Assembly (NCBI RefSeq): GCF_022458985.1
Contig: NC_061784.1
Coordinates: 24,424,545-24,488,544 of the forward strand
Length of the DNA: 64,000 nucleotides
From: Mugil cephalus
Lineage: Eukaryota; Chordata; Actinopteri; Mugiliformes; Mugilidae
Direction: 5' to 3'
A program made the translations under genes and the position numbers. This document shows, one piece after another, positions 10,339 to 22,240 of this stretch; positions within the stretch are counted from its first letter, which is position 1, and every line of letters starts with the position of its first letter. The notes under the pieces are model-generated. The model worked only from the letters and a program-made list of their open reading frames with translations. It searched no databases and was not told the DNA's origin.

Positions 10339-11159
10339 ATGCTTATTTTCTTGTGGTTCAGGCAAAGGAGACTTTTGGATTTAAACGTTAAAACCATAAA
10401 AAAGTTGATCCTTACACTGCTTATTTTCTATGCTATGTTTACATGAATTACTTTGTTTCTGCACAGGTGGAGGCTGGTTTGAGCTCTTTTTAGGCTGTTG
10501 CAGCTCTCTAGAAATTAATCCATGCATCAGTCGTTTAGTTGCTGTTAAACTGCACATTGCACTTTTAGCAGAAACAAGTTCTTCTGGTTGTTTCATAACA
10601 TTTTCTGGCATAAATGTCCATTTATTTACTTGAAATTGGATAAATAAGTCTATGCAGAACCGGATTCCACTAAAAACAAAAATTGTTGTTGTAATTGTTG
10701 TAATCGTTCGACAGACTTTCCCATGAAGCAAGTCAAAACCTTCAAACATACCCACACAAAAAACAAAGACAATATTATAAACATTGTACATGTATTGAAA
10801 ATGCAAATTCAACAGAGGAAAAGAAGCAAACAGAAACACTTAGAAACCCACTGTGCATCGCTTACCCCAACGGTGCTAAAATATATGTTTTAGTTTAATA
10901 ACATGTTTAAGTGTAAATAGAGTGATCGGTTTATGATCATGTATAGTAGACAATGTAACCAGTAAATATTTGTATTAACCATGATTTAACAATGTACTGT
11001 CCTGAACTAATAACTGTCTAAACTGATAACAGCTTTTTAAATTTTTGCATTTTACCTTTTTATTCCATTTTTCACACAAAGAAACAATGGATGTTGGACG
11101 GCTGGCTTCAGTCAGATATTGTAAAGATTATTGTGAACTTATCTGGTGATGTTCACTAG
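10339..11159. other. Intergenic, no convincing gene
   Basis: AT-rich. An open frame of 152 codons on the minus strand (10381-10839) has a lysine/glutamine/serine-rich, low-complexity translation without recognisable domains or conservation elsewhere in the window. I do not call it a gene. Confidence 0.45.
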
Positions 11160-11760
11160 GTTTTCTACATTTATGCATAAAATTTAGTCAAAATGAGTGG
11201 AGAAATCCTGAAAGTAGATGAAGAGAACCCAATCAAACACATGGGACAGAAATATTATACTGGTGTATTAGTTTATTCGGGAAATGAGACAAAGAGGGGT
11301 TCACATCTAGATTAAATCAGAGTCCATGTGTTCAGAAGTGTTTCCATGGTTCAGTTCCTGGTTTAGTTTCTATAAATCAGGGATTTGTCTCATGTTTGTG
11401 TTGAAGTGTGTGATGACAACAGACAAAGGAGCTTTGTGAGGAGCTCAGAAAAAGAGTTGTTGTTGCTCATCGGGCTGGAAAAGGTTCCACAACCATCTGT
11501 AAAGAGTCTGGAAGCCACAAATAATCCACAGAGAGTCAGACAGATTGAAGACGACTGTTCCCCTCCACAGGAGTGGTCCACCAACAAACATCACTCCATC
11601 ATAGTGGGAGAGGAACCAGAGGAACCCAGGGGAACTTCTAAGCAGCTAAAGGCCTCTCTCACATTGCCTGATGTTTATGTTGATGAATCCACTCAACAAC
11701 CATGGTGTGAGTGGCCATTTTGTTTTCAACTAATTCAACTCCACGGCACTTAAATGACCC
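11160..11760 (+). mobile_element. Tc1-like DNA transposon, left-hand fragment
   Basis: It begins with a terminal segment (aacccaatcaaacacatggg...) that is the reverse complement of the right end at 1284-1385. It continues into frames resembling the paired-like DNA-binding part of a Tc1 transposase (VAHRAGKGSTTICKES-like, frame-disrupted, near 11455-11515). The catalytic half is absent. With the 790-1385 fragment, it shows both ends of one family. Confidence 0.5.
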
Positions 11761-12799
11761 GTATGCCTACTGCAACCTTAATTTCACCGCAGAGAAATTA
11801 AGTGCTCATTCAAATTAACAGCATTTGATAAATAGAGTTCAGCTCTTATCAACAGTATACAACATAGTAAAAAGACAAAAACACAATAAACCATCAGCTA
11901 CAATGTTTTGTGGCAAAGGCTCCTCCATCTTGCCGTACTATGTTGCATGGCATGAGAGAGTTGGTTGACTTGGCAATGTCAATAGCTTCCTACAGCGATG
12001 CTGAAAGATGGATAGAAAAAGACATATCATCATCTTCTTTCCTCCATTTACGACATGTGCAGGACATTGCACTATTGCAACTGAGTGCTAACTGTTCATC
12101 CAGGAAATCCCCACATTCCTGACTTTTTTTAATCTCCCCAGAATCACGATCAGACCACAGCAAACACACTGGAATGGTCCATATTAGCTATACCGTTTCA
12201 CCGGATATACAGTATTCGTGAATTCATGCAACGAATATATCATGCAACAAGTTTTATTAAATACTAAAATAAACTACTGTGACCTTAGTCTTTACATAAT
12301 TGTTCTAAACAGCCATTCTGCTTAAACTTCCGTAGAAGTGCCTCTATTTGGCGAACTGAAAGGATGACAGCTGTACAACCTAATATATTCATGTGACTAG
12401 TAGAGTGTTTTTCTTATTTTGAGTGTATGTAAATAGTCACTGGGAATTTGTACTATCGATGATTTCCAAACTAAATTTGTCTGTACCTTTATATTTCCGA
12501 TGTAAAATTTCTCTGATCGGGTCATCCACCAGGTGACCAATCATGTGATCCCTCAGACAGATTTTAAAGAGATGACTTCTTGTATGCTTCTCTCTCTTCT
12601 TTCTTCCTGATGTTTCATTTTTGGAACTTTTTGATGTTTGACTTTAGAAATGGTGTTTTTCTAATATAGTTTGCAGTACAAGGACCAACACATGTACGTT
12701 TCATTTCTCCTTGAAACCCCGTCCTAATAATCTGGTTGGCTCAGCAGATCTTTGCTGAAGCAAAATAGTTCTCAACATAGAGAGACTGGAGAACACTTT
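11761..12799. other. Intergenic, nothing recognised
   Basis: About 1 kb of AT-rich sequence. A 70-codon open frame at 11910-12122 shows no recognisable domain. No repeat shared with the rest of the window was noticed. Confidence 0.4.
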
Positions 12800-13180
12800 T
12801 GTGACTGGGGGAAGTTATTCTGACAACCATGAACCACCATGAACCTGTAGTATATTATCCTCTTGTTTTTCTCTTCTGTCCCTTTCCTGTTTTTGGGGTT
12901 TGCGAAGTGTGTACAAAATTTAAAGGTCAAGAGGTCATTTACCAGAGGCTAGCTCGTAAAACTAACCAGGCGTAAGGAGATAAGTTTTGTTTGTGAATGG
13001 TGGTTCTTGGGGATAAGAACCATATATAAGGTGACTGTTGGAGCTGAAAGAGAGAGGATTCAACGATATGTTGGAAGCTCTCTCAGATTCGTCAAGAGTT
13101 TTTGACATTGTTCTTTCTTGTAATAAACCTTTTTAAATGCAAGAGAAGACTTGTCAGCGGTGATCACTTCTTTCTTCAGC
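12800..13180 (+). mobile_element. Possible solo LTR (retrovirus-like fossil)
   Basis: The order of signals resembles an LTR: a TATA-like catatataag at about 13021-13030, then about 100 bp later taataaacc (about 13121) as a polyadenylation signal, and a short pyrimidine-rich tail. Ends and target duplications were not settled. It is separated from the pol fossil at 15980 by an OR gene, so there is no reason to link them. Confidence 0.35.
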
Positions 13181-13650
13181 ACATCAATATACACAAAAAC
13201 CTGTGAAGGCACATCAAAAACATCCTACAATCGTTTCTAGAGAAGATTTCACATGTATGTCTTTTCCTGGTGTCCTCCAGAATCTGAGGATGACAACATC
13301 AGCTCCAAACATAACTTCAGCTTGATTCTGAACATGTGAAAAAAAAATCTTTGCAGCTTGTAAAGATTTGCTGTGAAACTTCACCCTAACATTACACATG
13401 ACGACAGATTCCTCCTGAGACTAATCCAGGGTCCATAAAGCTTTACGACTAATGATAAATGACTCATAAGCAAGACACAACTAAAGGAGGTATTATCAAA
13501 CTGTTTCTTAACAGCTTTATTAACTCATTCTTATCATTCTTGATCATTGTGGAGAAACACTGGATCCTTTTTCAGCTTTTTCTGTAAGAAGATAAAAAAA
13601 AATCATCTTCACATGTGAATTTAAAATAACAGTTTTGTTCTTTCAGGTTA
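13181..13650. other. 5' flank of the OR at 13651
   Basis: The ATG is preceded by the acceptor-like tgttctttcag|gtta, so a 5'UTR intron is likely here too, as in neighbouring ORs. The ATTACGTAAT module of the 19-42 kb genes is not present. No other feature was recognised. Confidence 0.35.
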
Positions 13651-14601
13651 ATGGAAAACTTCACCTACAACGCCTTCACCCTCAAGATGGAGGGGCTGAA
13701 CATTTCTGGAGTGTTCTTCTACCCTGTCTTTCTCTTCTTCTTGTTTTCCTACATTTTTATTCTGATCATTAATGCCGGCATTGTAGTTCTGATTTTCATT
13801 GACAAGAATCTTCATCAGCCCATGTATCTGCTTTTTTGCAATTTACCATTTAATGACATCCTGGGGAATTCTATCATGGTTCCCCGTCTGCTGGTAGACA
13901 TCCTGCAGCCTCCGTCTGAGCGTCTCATCAGTTATTATGAGTGTGTGGTCCAAGCTTTTGTCTCACACATGTTCGGCACTGCCTCCCACACCGTCCTCAT
14001 GATCATGGCTTTTGACAGATATGTGGCCATCTGCAATCCTCTGCGCTACGGAGCCATAATGACCAACAAGATGGTGATGAAGCTGACGGTGTCTGCCTGG
14101 GGAGTGGCCCTCATTCTGGTCGGGGTTCTGCTCGGTCTGACCATCCGACTGAATCGATGCAGGACTCTGATCACTAATCCTTACTGTGACAACGCCTCTC
14201 TGTTCAAACTCTCCTGTGAGAGTGTGGTCATCAACAACATCTACGGCCTCACGTTCACCGTGGTTCTGTTCACAGCTTCTATCGGTACCATTGTTATCAC
14301 CTACACTAAGATCACAGTAGTGTGTCTGACCAGTAAGAACAAGTCTCTGAACAGTAAAGCCTTGAAGACTTGCAGCACTCATCTGGTCTTGTATCTGATA
14401 ATGATATTTAGTGGGATGTCGCTCATTGCTCTGCATCGTTATCCTCAGTACTCTGACTACAGAAAATTCTGCAGCATTTTGTTTCATATTGTTCCTGGCA
14501 GCCTGAACCCCATAATTTATGGAGTACAGTCCAAAGAGATAAGAAAGTACTTGTCAAAGTTTTCTCTGTCCAAAAAAGTTTCACCGTCATTAAAAAGATA
14601 A
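13651..14601 (+). CDS. Odorant receptor, single coding exon
   Basis: 316 residues, starting MENFTYNAFTLKMEGLNISG. It has an N-F-T sequon at residue 3 and a further N-I-S near 17, IDKNLHQPMYLLFCNL, Cys98, MAFDRYVAICNPLRY, ECL2 cysteines 170, 179 and 189 with N-A-S, THLVLYLIMIFSG in TM6 and PGSLNPIIYGVQSKEIRK. The TM2-TM5 core is nearly identical to the genes at 22611 and 41088, while the N-terminus and TM1 differ strongly. Predicted odorant GPCR of olfactory cilia. It lies about 3.3 kb downstream of the 9388 gene in the same direction. The start is fixed by alignment and by the tttcag acceptor four bases upstream. Confidence 0.93.
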   Translation: MENFTYNAFTLKMEGLNISGVFFYPVFLFFLFSYIFILIINAGIVVLIFIDKNLHQPMYLLFCNLPFNDILGNSIMVPRLLVDILQPPSERLISYYECVVQAFVSHMFGTASHTVLMIMAFDRYVAICNPLRYGAIMTNKMVMKLTVSAWGVALILVGVLLGLTIRLNRCRTLITNPYCDNASLFKLSCESVVINNIYGLTFTVVLFTASIGTIVITYTKITVVCLTSKNKSLNSKALKTCSTHLVLYLIMIFSGMSLIALHRYPQYSDYRKFCSILFHIVPGSLNPIIYGVQSKEIRKYLSKFSLSKKVSPSLKR

Positions 14602-15370
14602 CGTCCTGTATTATTTGTGTTTGTTCCTCATTTTTAGGAGCATGCTCATTTTCAATAGCCTTTACTTTGCGGCAGTGTCTTAAAAGAATAAAGTATAACT
14701 TCTTTGGTCATTTTTCAAAAGCAGTAAAGGTATTGATATTTATTTATTTGCTGCAAAATATGACACAATATATCAATTTTCTAGTGTCATCTATTTGGCA
14801 TGTTCTGATCTCAAATCCAAATAAATTTAAATTAGAAAATAAATCATTTTATTGTTGTATTTACTTGTTGTGTTATTATTAGGGTTAGGGCAGAGACAAT
14901 AACTATTTGCGAAAAATTTAGCATTTTAAGAGAGTAAACTCCCAAATCAAAGGCCACTGCCATTGTTTAGTTTTATTCATGATTATATTACTATAAACAC
15001 GAGTATTATTTTTTATTTGATTGGTAATAGATATAACATAAAATGATGATTTTTCTAAAGGCTTGTTTACCTTGTTATTCTTTGAGTTCTTGGATCTGGA
15101 TTGTTAGACAAAATAGTTATTGCTCACAACAATGCTCCCCCTTTTCACTCTTACAGGACAAAATATACGTGATACAAAGCTGATAAGTGTCAGTCAGGAT
15201 GGTTTTCATCTGGTTTTTGTGGTATTAATTTGAATTCTTGTAAGAGAATATATCTCCAGAAACAAAGAAAACACAAAATGGTGCTACTTGCATCATATTT
15301 GATATCACTTAATGTACCGCCTGCAGATGTTGCCCAAACATATTTGGCATCTGTATACACGAAAGTAGCT
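14602..15370. other. AT-rich intergenic, nothing recognised
   Basis: Strongly AT-rich with short open frames only. No repeat family or conserved element was seen. Confidence 0.45.
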
Positions 15371-15842
15371 GTGTTTCCATCACAGTTTTTTGCAAAATTA
15401 AAGTGATATTTCTGAAATTTCGATAAAGTTGCATTTTATATGTGTTTAAATTGAAAGGTGTTTTGCAAATAAGCTGTAACTCTCATAAATTCTTGTTTCG
15501 TGATATCACATAATTCTTCTAAGTTGTTGTCAACGTCAGAGAGACATCACTTTGACAAAGATGGACTTCAAATGCACTGGTCACACAACGCCCTGCATCA
15601 TCTGCGGTGACACCAGTGATGGGGAAATGCCAGAAAAGTGTTTCTATTGCACTTTTGCGATAAACTTTTATATCGATATGTCTGAAAAACCTCCTTATGA
15701 GAGCATAAACATGCTTTAGCAATATTTGAGTGATATTTTTTTCATGGCGATATTTAGGTTTTGGGCATTCCTAGGGATAATGCAAAGGCAGATGTAGGGG
15801 AATCAAACTATTAGACATTTAAATCTAATGTGATGGAAAATT
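15371..15842. mobile_element. MITE with short terminal inverted repeats
   Basis: The left end gtgtttccatcaca (15371-15384) is matched by the inverted tgtgatggaaa at 15829-15839. The interior is non-coding with tttgcgataaa-type words near both ends. This fits a non-autonomous DNA element; similar 'gtgtttccatc' elements are common in teleosts. The target duplication was not resolved. Confidence 0.55.
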
Positions 15843-15979
15843 ACATTTTTATTCTTACTTCTCTCATATACGCTGTCTGTATTTCCTTTAGTGACCTTTT
15901 AGGCTACATGAGTTCATGACAAGTTGAAATGAGTTCAGAAAAAGTTCACAGAAAGTTCATAATAAGTGTGGTGTTGTAT

Positions 15980-17640
15980 TGCATCTCCTGTGTGCAGGTG
16001 TGCAGACTACCACTAAACCCATCACAAAGAAACAAGTTCTTTCCTTCTTGGAAATGTGTTCTTATTGTCGACCTTTCATTTCTAACTTTTCAGACATGGA
16101 GAGGCCTTTAAGAGATATCGCACATAAAAAAGACTTGACTGCACATTCTGCTGTCACATGGACACCTGCTGCACAACAAGCATTCTGTGATCTTAAACTT
16201 TCTTTACAAACTTTCCCCGGCCACCTTGGGGATTCCAGATCCTAACGAAGCTTTCACTCAGTTTGTCAGTGAAAGAAATGGTAACATGACCTCTGTTCTT
16301 TTACAGAAACATGGTGACAGACTCCGTCCAGTGGCATACTTCTCCCGTCAGCTTAACCCCGTTGCATGCGGTTTACCTTTGTGTTTGAGGGCAGTGGCAG
16401 CATGTGAACAGGCTGTTTCTGCCTCACGTGACATCGTTGGTTATGCTTCTCTAACATTCTGTGTTCCCCACTGTATTGCTGCTATCTTGCAGAGGCAGAA
16501 ATCTTCACATCTCTCACCTCTCTCACACTGGGACTTCCACATGTGACAGTTCAAAAGTGCACCACTTTGAACCCTGCGACTCTCCTTCCCCTCCTGGGGG
16601 ACGGAGAACCGCACTGTTTTATATCAGAATTGCAACAACTTTGTACCCAACTTGCTGATTTGTCTGACATGCCTCTGACTAACTCTGATTTTGTGTTTTT
16701 TGTTGATGTCTCTGCTTTCAGGGAACCTGATACTGGCTGCGGACATGCCAGCTATGCTGTTGATGATCATGGGATTGTTGAATCTTCCCCTCTCCCTCCT
16801 CATTACTCAGCCCAGGCAGCAGAGCTAGTGGCACTAGCCATAGCATGTACACTGGGCGAATCACATTCAGTCACGATTTACATCAACTCCAGGTACACAT
16901 TTGGCGTAGTTTACGATTTTGGAGCACTTTGGAAACACAGAAAGTTCTTGAAATCAGATGGGAAGCCTATTCTTAACCATACTCTCGTTGCAGATGTGTT
17001 GAAGGCTATTACCCTACCATCACAAGTATGCAAATGCGTGGCTCACATATTTAACAAAGACACAGTTTCTAGTGGAAATGCATGAGAAATGCATTGCAAC
17101 CCTCCCTCCTGCTCTGTCTCTCACTTCTCCTCCTGCTTCCCTCTCTGATCTCTCTTCCCTTTTTACCCCTGCTGAACAATCACTCTGGTCCAAGAGTGGC
17201 TGTTCCTATCTTATTAACCAAATGTTGCCAAGGGACGGGTTTGTCGTGGCCAAGATGCCTGCCCCTGGTTCTGATGTACATGAGAGTGTGCACGTGAGCT
17301 AACCTATCACCTCCCCACACTCCAATGGAAACCACTTTGTGTGAAGATGCAATGTTGAAATATTGTCTGCCTTTAACAAAATCTCTTTCAGAGATCAGAC
17401 ATCAAGTGAAGACAGCCCTCCCACAGTGCGGTGAGGGACCACTGCACGACCCTCAACCAGGTGATTTTGTGCTGATAAAGAACCTCAGAAGAAAGACGTG
17501 GAAACATCACCAGAAGCAAGGACCATTGTAAGTGCTTTTGACAATGTACACCGCTGTAAAGTTCGCCGAAAGAGCCCCCTGGATACACACCAGCCACTGC
17601 AAAAGAGCTCCCAACCCGAGCGATGACATAACAGCGACAT
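15980..17640 (+). mobile_element. Endogenous retrovirus pol remnant (gamma/epsilon-like)
   Basis: A fossil pol region in the forward direction. The order is the end of reverse transcriptase (about 15990-16250), the connection region (about 16250-16530), RNase H (about 16680-17085), and the C-terminal part of integrase (about 17325-17540). Gag, the catalytic reverse transcriptase core, most of integrase and env were not found. It is broken in several places and clearly old. Flanking LTRs were not identified. Confidence 0.7.
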
Positions 17641-18598
17641 CAATCCAGTAGCCACTCACTAGGTGAGATAACCTGTCTTGATTTGTAGAATACAGACGTA
17701 TTAAAATGCTGTAACAGTATTACTTGGGTGATTACATTCCAAAGGCATTTCCTTAGCCAGCCTCTGGATGAGAGTATGGCTCCATGGTAGAGACCCATGA
17801 TTAAAATACTGAAGGGCTAATTTCGTCTTTGTAGGAGCTGGATAAATGAGCAAAGCAGAAAATTGACACTATTCACAAGATGAGTGTAGATTAAACATTG
17901 TAATTTTGGTTACAAGTGTACATTTCATAGTTTGTAGTTCTAGTCAGAGAGAGATCTTGCAGTTCTTAATTTATTTACGATCTTTACCTGCCACAGGTGG
18001 TCCAGGTGCCGAGAAGTCTGGTCGTTCTAGTCTGTGGTGCCCGTTAGTGGATTATATGTAAATGGGAGAAAAGTTTTAAATCCTCATTCGTTGTCACAGG
18101 TGTGTGCCTGAAAACTTGTTTTATGGCTTTGTTTTATAGTCTCAGAAATCTGCAAAGGAAATTACAACAGTCCTGCCCATTATGGACTGTCCGGCGAAGT
18201 GACCTCTCCTGGTGGGTCAGGGAAGAAATAAAATGTTCCCCTACACAGCAAATGATGCTTTCCTATCCTATCTAGAATTCAGAAGGCTGGTGCAGCAAAG
18301 GAAACCAGGGCAGAGAGGCAGTCAGTGGCTGGGTGTACTTCGCATTAGATCATGTTACATAAGTTTGCAGAACCCTTCAAGCTGCTAACCCAGAAACTGA
18401 GCATGCATCCCCCTAACACCAATGTGAACCATGTCCTGGTTCAAGGCTTGAATTATGTTTAAATGCCTTGAAGATTTTATCCAGTGTGTATAATTGGTTC
18501 CTCCAGCTATGGTCAATTTAGTCATGCAAGCTACTACTTTGCAAATGGCAATAAATATCATTGATCTGTCGAGCTACTAACCATTAGTTCTTGTGTAT
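17641..18598. other. Intergenic, nothing recognised
   Basis: No open frame of note. It may include the 3' remains of the retroviral fossil, but no LTR-like pair was found. Confidence 0.35.
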
Positions 18599-19145
18599 GT
18601 ACACATTCTTACAGGTTGCAAGATTGGACTCTCCCAAGGGAGATATACCTGGGGTCACAACCAGGTTCTCAAATGCTTAACAGCTGCTAATGAGGAAAAA
18701 CGGGTTGATGCAAATTCCTCATCTGATAGAAAGGAAAATATGGCATACTGTGTTTGCTCGGGAGGGGGAAAAGGCCAGACCAGCGAGGATCAGGCATAGC
18801 GCAGGGCAGCTAAGGGTGGGCAGAGCTTGGGATTTGAGGTCCGAATTAAACTTTCAGCTGACTGTCCCAGCTCAAATAGTGAGTACTCACAGACTTGTGG
18901 TCAGAAGAAGGTAGTAGTTGTGGGCTTCGTCCTGGAAACAGAGTTGGGTATGGATCTAGGTATGCAGAGATGGCATCAAAAGCTGATCAGCGAGGCTGGT
19001 GTACCCACGTGCGGCCAACAAATGGAGGTCGGCTGCCGTGGATTTGTTGCAAAATCCACCATTGCCGTCCTGTGTGAGCTGGGCATTCACAGAAAAGAAC
19101 AGAGGGTCACAGTTCAGAACATGTCCCTGACAGCGGAGTGAGAAA
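18599..19145 (+). mobile_element. LINE ORF2 C-terminal fragment (restriction-like endonuclease type)
   Basis: Readable pieces are HILTGCKIGLSQGRYTW followed by HNQVLKCL near 18600-18680, and MEVGCRGFVAKS near 19020-19060 with ELGIHRKEQR after it. The pattern (H-I-L-x-x-C...GRYxWRH...VL, then EVGCRGF) is typical of the zinc-knuckle/endonuclease end of a teleost LINE, probably of the R2/HERO-like group. It is interrupted by stops and frame changes. Related antisense fragments lie at 32700-33470 and 33880-34115. Confidence 0.5.
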
Positions 19146-19397
19146 GTGAGTGGCTGTGACTGAGAAGGAAACACACTAGCTGGGGAGCATGCTAAAGATA
19201 AGGCTAGCTGAGTAGTTTTAGTAGTTAGTAGTTGTAGTAGGGCTAAACTAATCTCTTGGTTAAAAGTCACATGGTTGCATGGTGGCTGCATTGAGGCAGG
19301 TGACTCCAGGACGCTGAAGCTCACTGTTGAGCCTTCTTGAGTTGAGTCTTGAGGGAAGGGAGGTGCCCACTTGAAAACCCCAATGATGTGCCGCATA

Positions 19398-19546
19398 CTG
19401 CCTACTGCTGTTGGCTAGGTCTAGTTAGCTGGTGTCTTCTGGTGTTTTACTTCCAATCTTGGCAGGGTGGGGGGAAGTCTTGTTGTATGTCCCATCACTT
19501 CTTACCTGCTGCTGTTGGCTAGGCTAGTTAGCTGTTGTCTTCTTCT
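19398..19546. repeat. Pair of imperfect direct repeats (about 45 bp)
   Basis: A ctgctgttggctaggtctag-like unit at about 19398-19446 recurs at about 19504-19546. The remaining sequence around it (19147-19669) is non-coding and unrecognised. Confidence 0.5.
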
Positions 19547-19669
19547 TGGTTGCTAGTTGGTAGTTGAGCTTGTTGGTCGGTTTTTCAGTTGGACTAGGCT
19601 TCTAAATGTGTTTTGACTCGGATCATGGCACAAGGGATTGTAACATCTTATCCTGTGTATTAATGAACA

Positions 19670-19765
19670 GCCATTGCAACAGATTACGTAATGTACCAAA
19701 GGTATCAGAGTCAACCATAAGTCCCACCAGAAAAGACCTGGGACTACTATAACTGCAGCTGCAGA
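19670..19765 (+). promoter_or_regulatory. Shared OR upstream module, diverged copy
   Basis: It contains gattacgtaatg (about 19682-19693), AGTCAACC, gtcccaccagaaaagacc and ctactataactgc. These occur in the same order as upstream of the ORs at 22611-41088. The module ends about 175 bp before the ATG at 19940. The CACCACAG element is degraded here. Confidence 0.45.
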
Positions 19766-19939
19766 GGACGTTCTCTTTGGCAGAGGTTAACTACCAGCAT
19801 CTCAATCTTTATCTAAGGTGTATTACAGTTACTGTTAGTTTTGTTGCTGTATTCTGCTGTGAAACTACATTATCTGATGTGTTTTTGACTAGTCACTCCT
19901 GTTACTGAGTGCTTCTCTGATCTCTGTTATTGCGGATTG

Positions 19940-20878
19940 ATGGAAAACTACACATACAACAGTGTCATGCTGCAGCTGGAAGGATTACAATTCTCAGATG
20001 ACTCTGTGTACCTTGTCTTTGTCTTCTTCTTTTTCTCCTTTATTTTTATCATGGTAGCTAATGCCGGCATTATAGTTCTGATAATCATCGACAAGAATCT
20101 TCATCAGCCCATGTATCTGCTTTTCTGCAGTTTGCCAGTGAATGACATTATTGGAAATTCGGTCACAGTTCCCCGTCTGCTGGTGGACCTCGTGCTGCCT
20201 CCATCTGAGCGTCTCATCAGTTATTATGAGTGTGTGGCTCAAGCTTTTGTGACACACATGTTCGGCACTGTCTCCCATACTGTCCTCATGATCATGGCTT
20301 TTGACAGATATGTGGCCATCTGCAATCCTCTGCGCTATGGAGCCATAATGACCAACAATATGGTGGTGAAGCTGACGGTGTCTGCCTGGGGAGTGGCCCT
20401 CATTCTTGTCACGATTCTGCTCGGCCTGACCATCCGACTGAACTGATGCAGGACTCTGATTACTAATCCTTACTGTGACAACGCCTCTCTGTTCAAACTC
20501 TCCTGTGAGAGTGTGGTCATCAACAACATCTACGGCCTCACGTTCACTGTGGTTTTGTTCTCAGGTTCTATCGGCAGCATGGTTATCACCTACACTAAGA
20601 TCACAGTAGTGTGTCTGACCAGTAAGAACAAGTCTCTGAACAGTAAAGCCTTGAAGACCTGTAGCACTCATCTGGTTTTATTTCTTATTATGATATTTAG
20701 TGGAATGTCGCTCATTGCTCTGCATCGTTATCCTCAGTACTCAGACTACAGGAAATTCTGCAGCATTTTGTTTCACACTGTTCCCTGCAGCCTGAACCCC
20801 ATAATTTATGGGGTTCAATCCAAAGAGATAAGAAAGTACTTGTCAAAATTTAGTGCATCCAAGAAAATTTCACCATAA
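19940..20878 (+). pseudogene. Odorant receptor with a single nonsense codon
   Basis: A full-length frame of 313 codons is intact except for TGA at 20444-20446 (codon 169), where paralogues read RLN-R-CRTL with CGA. This is a C-to-T change at a CpG. Everything else is preserved: MENYTYNSVM start, LHQPMY, Cys98, MAFDRYVAIC, ECL2 cysteines, KALKTCSTHL and CSLNPIIYGVQSKEIRK. A truncated product would end in extracellular loop 2 and lack TM5-TM7. The lesion looks young and could be polymorphic. The usual gcag acceptor just before the ATG reads gcgg, and the usual donor is also changed (near 19800), so the 5'UTR intron is probably no longer spliced there. Confidence 0.85.
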
Positions 20879-21539
20879 TCTAAAAGACCTCTGTCTCTTT
20901 TTCTGTCTCTACCTGGCCAGTCTTAATCACATGTTTGTGCCCACATTTCTTGGCAGTGTTGCCCCAGTACTGCTCCATCTCTGCATAAAGTACAACTTTT
21001 TGTTTGAATATAAGGTAAGCACGGTTAATAAACCTTAGACAATGAGTTAAACCCCTTGTTACAGAACTATTTTGTGGAAAAGAACCAGTTTAACAAATAA
21101 AGATGGATGTTAGATCAGAGAGAAGTGCATTTGCAAGTGCACTGCGGCCTTAGGACAATCTCCCAAATAGATTTTTGTGAAGACTAAAATAGAAGCAGCA
21201 GGCTCATAAAGTGTTATAAATGATTTGGACGTGATTTGGACAATTCTAATGCTAGACCAGGAGAGGTCGAAGCTAACCAAAAAGCCAGTATACCATCAAC
21301 TTGTGAACTGTCTTTCTGCATTTCTTTTAACTGTGGTCTCAATGCAATTACAACTGCAATTAACTGAACTAAGATGACATGGAAATAAAAACATAACATG
21401 CTGGCATTTTTGTCTTTCAAAATTATTGTACTTACTAAACTATTTTTTGTGTTTGAAGGTTGGACTCACTTAAGTGTTTCTAAATTATCTAGACAAGCTA
21501 TTATACATTGTTATTGACTTAATGCTTAATAATAGTTAG
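20879..21539. other. 3' flank repeated downstream of the next two ORs
   Basis: No gene. From about 21200 the sequence matches 23870 onwards and 26610 onwards, downstream of the ORs at 22611 and 25459. This shows that the downstream flank duplicated with the receptors. Confidence 0.55.
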
Positions 21540-22060
21540 AGAACATATCACTGGTCCACTGCTCCAGGTACACAGTAATAATGGATGGGTCAAATGCAAG
21601 AAATAATTTCCACATGTGGGATCAATAAAATATCACAAAAAAAAAAATAGAAGACAAATACTTAGAACTGCCACCACTCTAAAGGTTTTAGATAAACTGA
21701 AAAGTGCAACAACTACTCTGTCAAAGGTAAAAATTCTTATTTCAAGCATGGTATCCTTTTCTTCTCTTAACATATTAAACCAGGCAATGAAGAAATTGAT
21801 TGGGTTGAGTAGGTTTGTCGGAACAGATGGGTTTCAAAATGGGATTTAAAAATGTTCAGTGTGTCAATGTTAGGGATGTTGGGTGGAAGGGAATTCCAGA
21901 GGTGGGGGAAGGAAAGGCTGAAGGCTCTGGACCCCATGGTGGCCATGCAGGCAGGAGAAATGGTGAGGCTGACGGATAGTGATGATCTAAGGATCCTGAA
22001 AAGTTCTTTCAGATATGGTGGGGCGAGGTTGTTGGAGGAAAGGTAGAGCTGGGTGACATA
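21540..22060 (-). mobile_element. LINE 3' fragment, antisense
   Basis: On the minus strand, 22060 to 21780 reads YLKELFRILRSS, then TMGSRAFSLSFPHLWNSLPP and FKSHFETHLFRQTYS. This is the characteristic C-terminus of L2/CR1-like LINE ORF2. It is followed by a non-coding tail containing a 'tttattgatcccacatgtgg' stretch (minus sense, near 21620). It is 5'-truncated. A duplicate lies at 24370-24860. Confidence 0.65.
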
Positions 22061-22240
22061 GCAACAAATGTTAATATCATATTCACAGAATATTTGACTA
22101 AAGACTAAATTTGACTGAAGAGATGTGGGATGGCTGGGATGTGTAAACTCCTCATAATACAATAATTTTAACACTTTATTATTATTATTATTTCACCACC
22201 CTATCATTTTTCTTACATTATATCGTTACCTGAAAACCAT

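Noticed and set aside
10381-10839. 152-codon minus-strand open frame
   Set aside because: Low-complexity translation, no domain, no conserved copy in the window, AT-rich surroundings. Probably chance.
13963-14487. Long minus-strand open frames opposite the OR genes (also 29825-30328, 35570-36082, 41184-41819, 60653-61120)
   Set aside because: They mirror the conserved OR coding sequence in another frame and recur in every paralogue for that reason alone.
12800-17640. LTR at 12.8-13.2 kb as the 5' LTR of the pol fossil at 15.98 kb
   Set aside because: An intact OR gene and a MITE lie between them, and no matching second LTR was found.
21852-22046. Plus-strand frame MFSVSMLGMLGG... as a gene (also 24659-24853)
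   Set aside because: It is the antisense reading of a LINE ORF2 C-terminus; the copy is due to tandem duplication.
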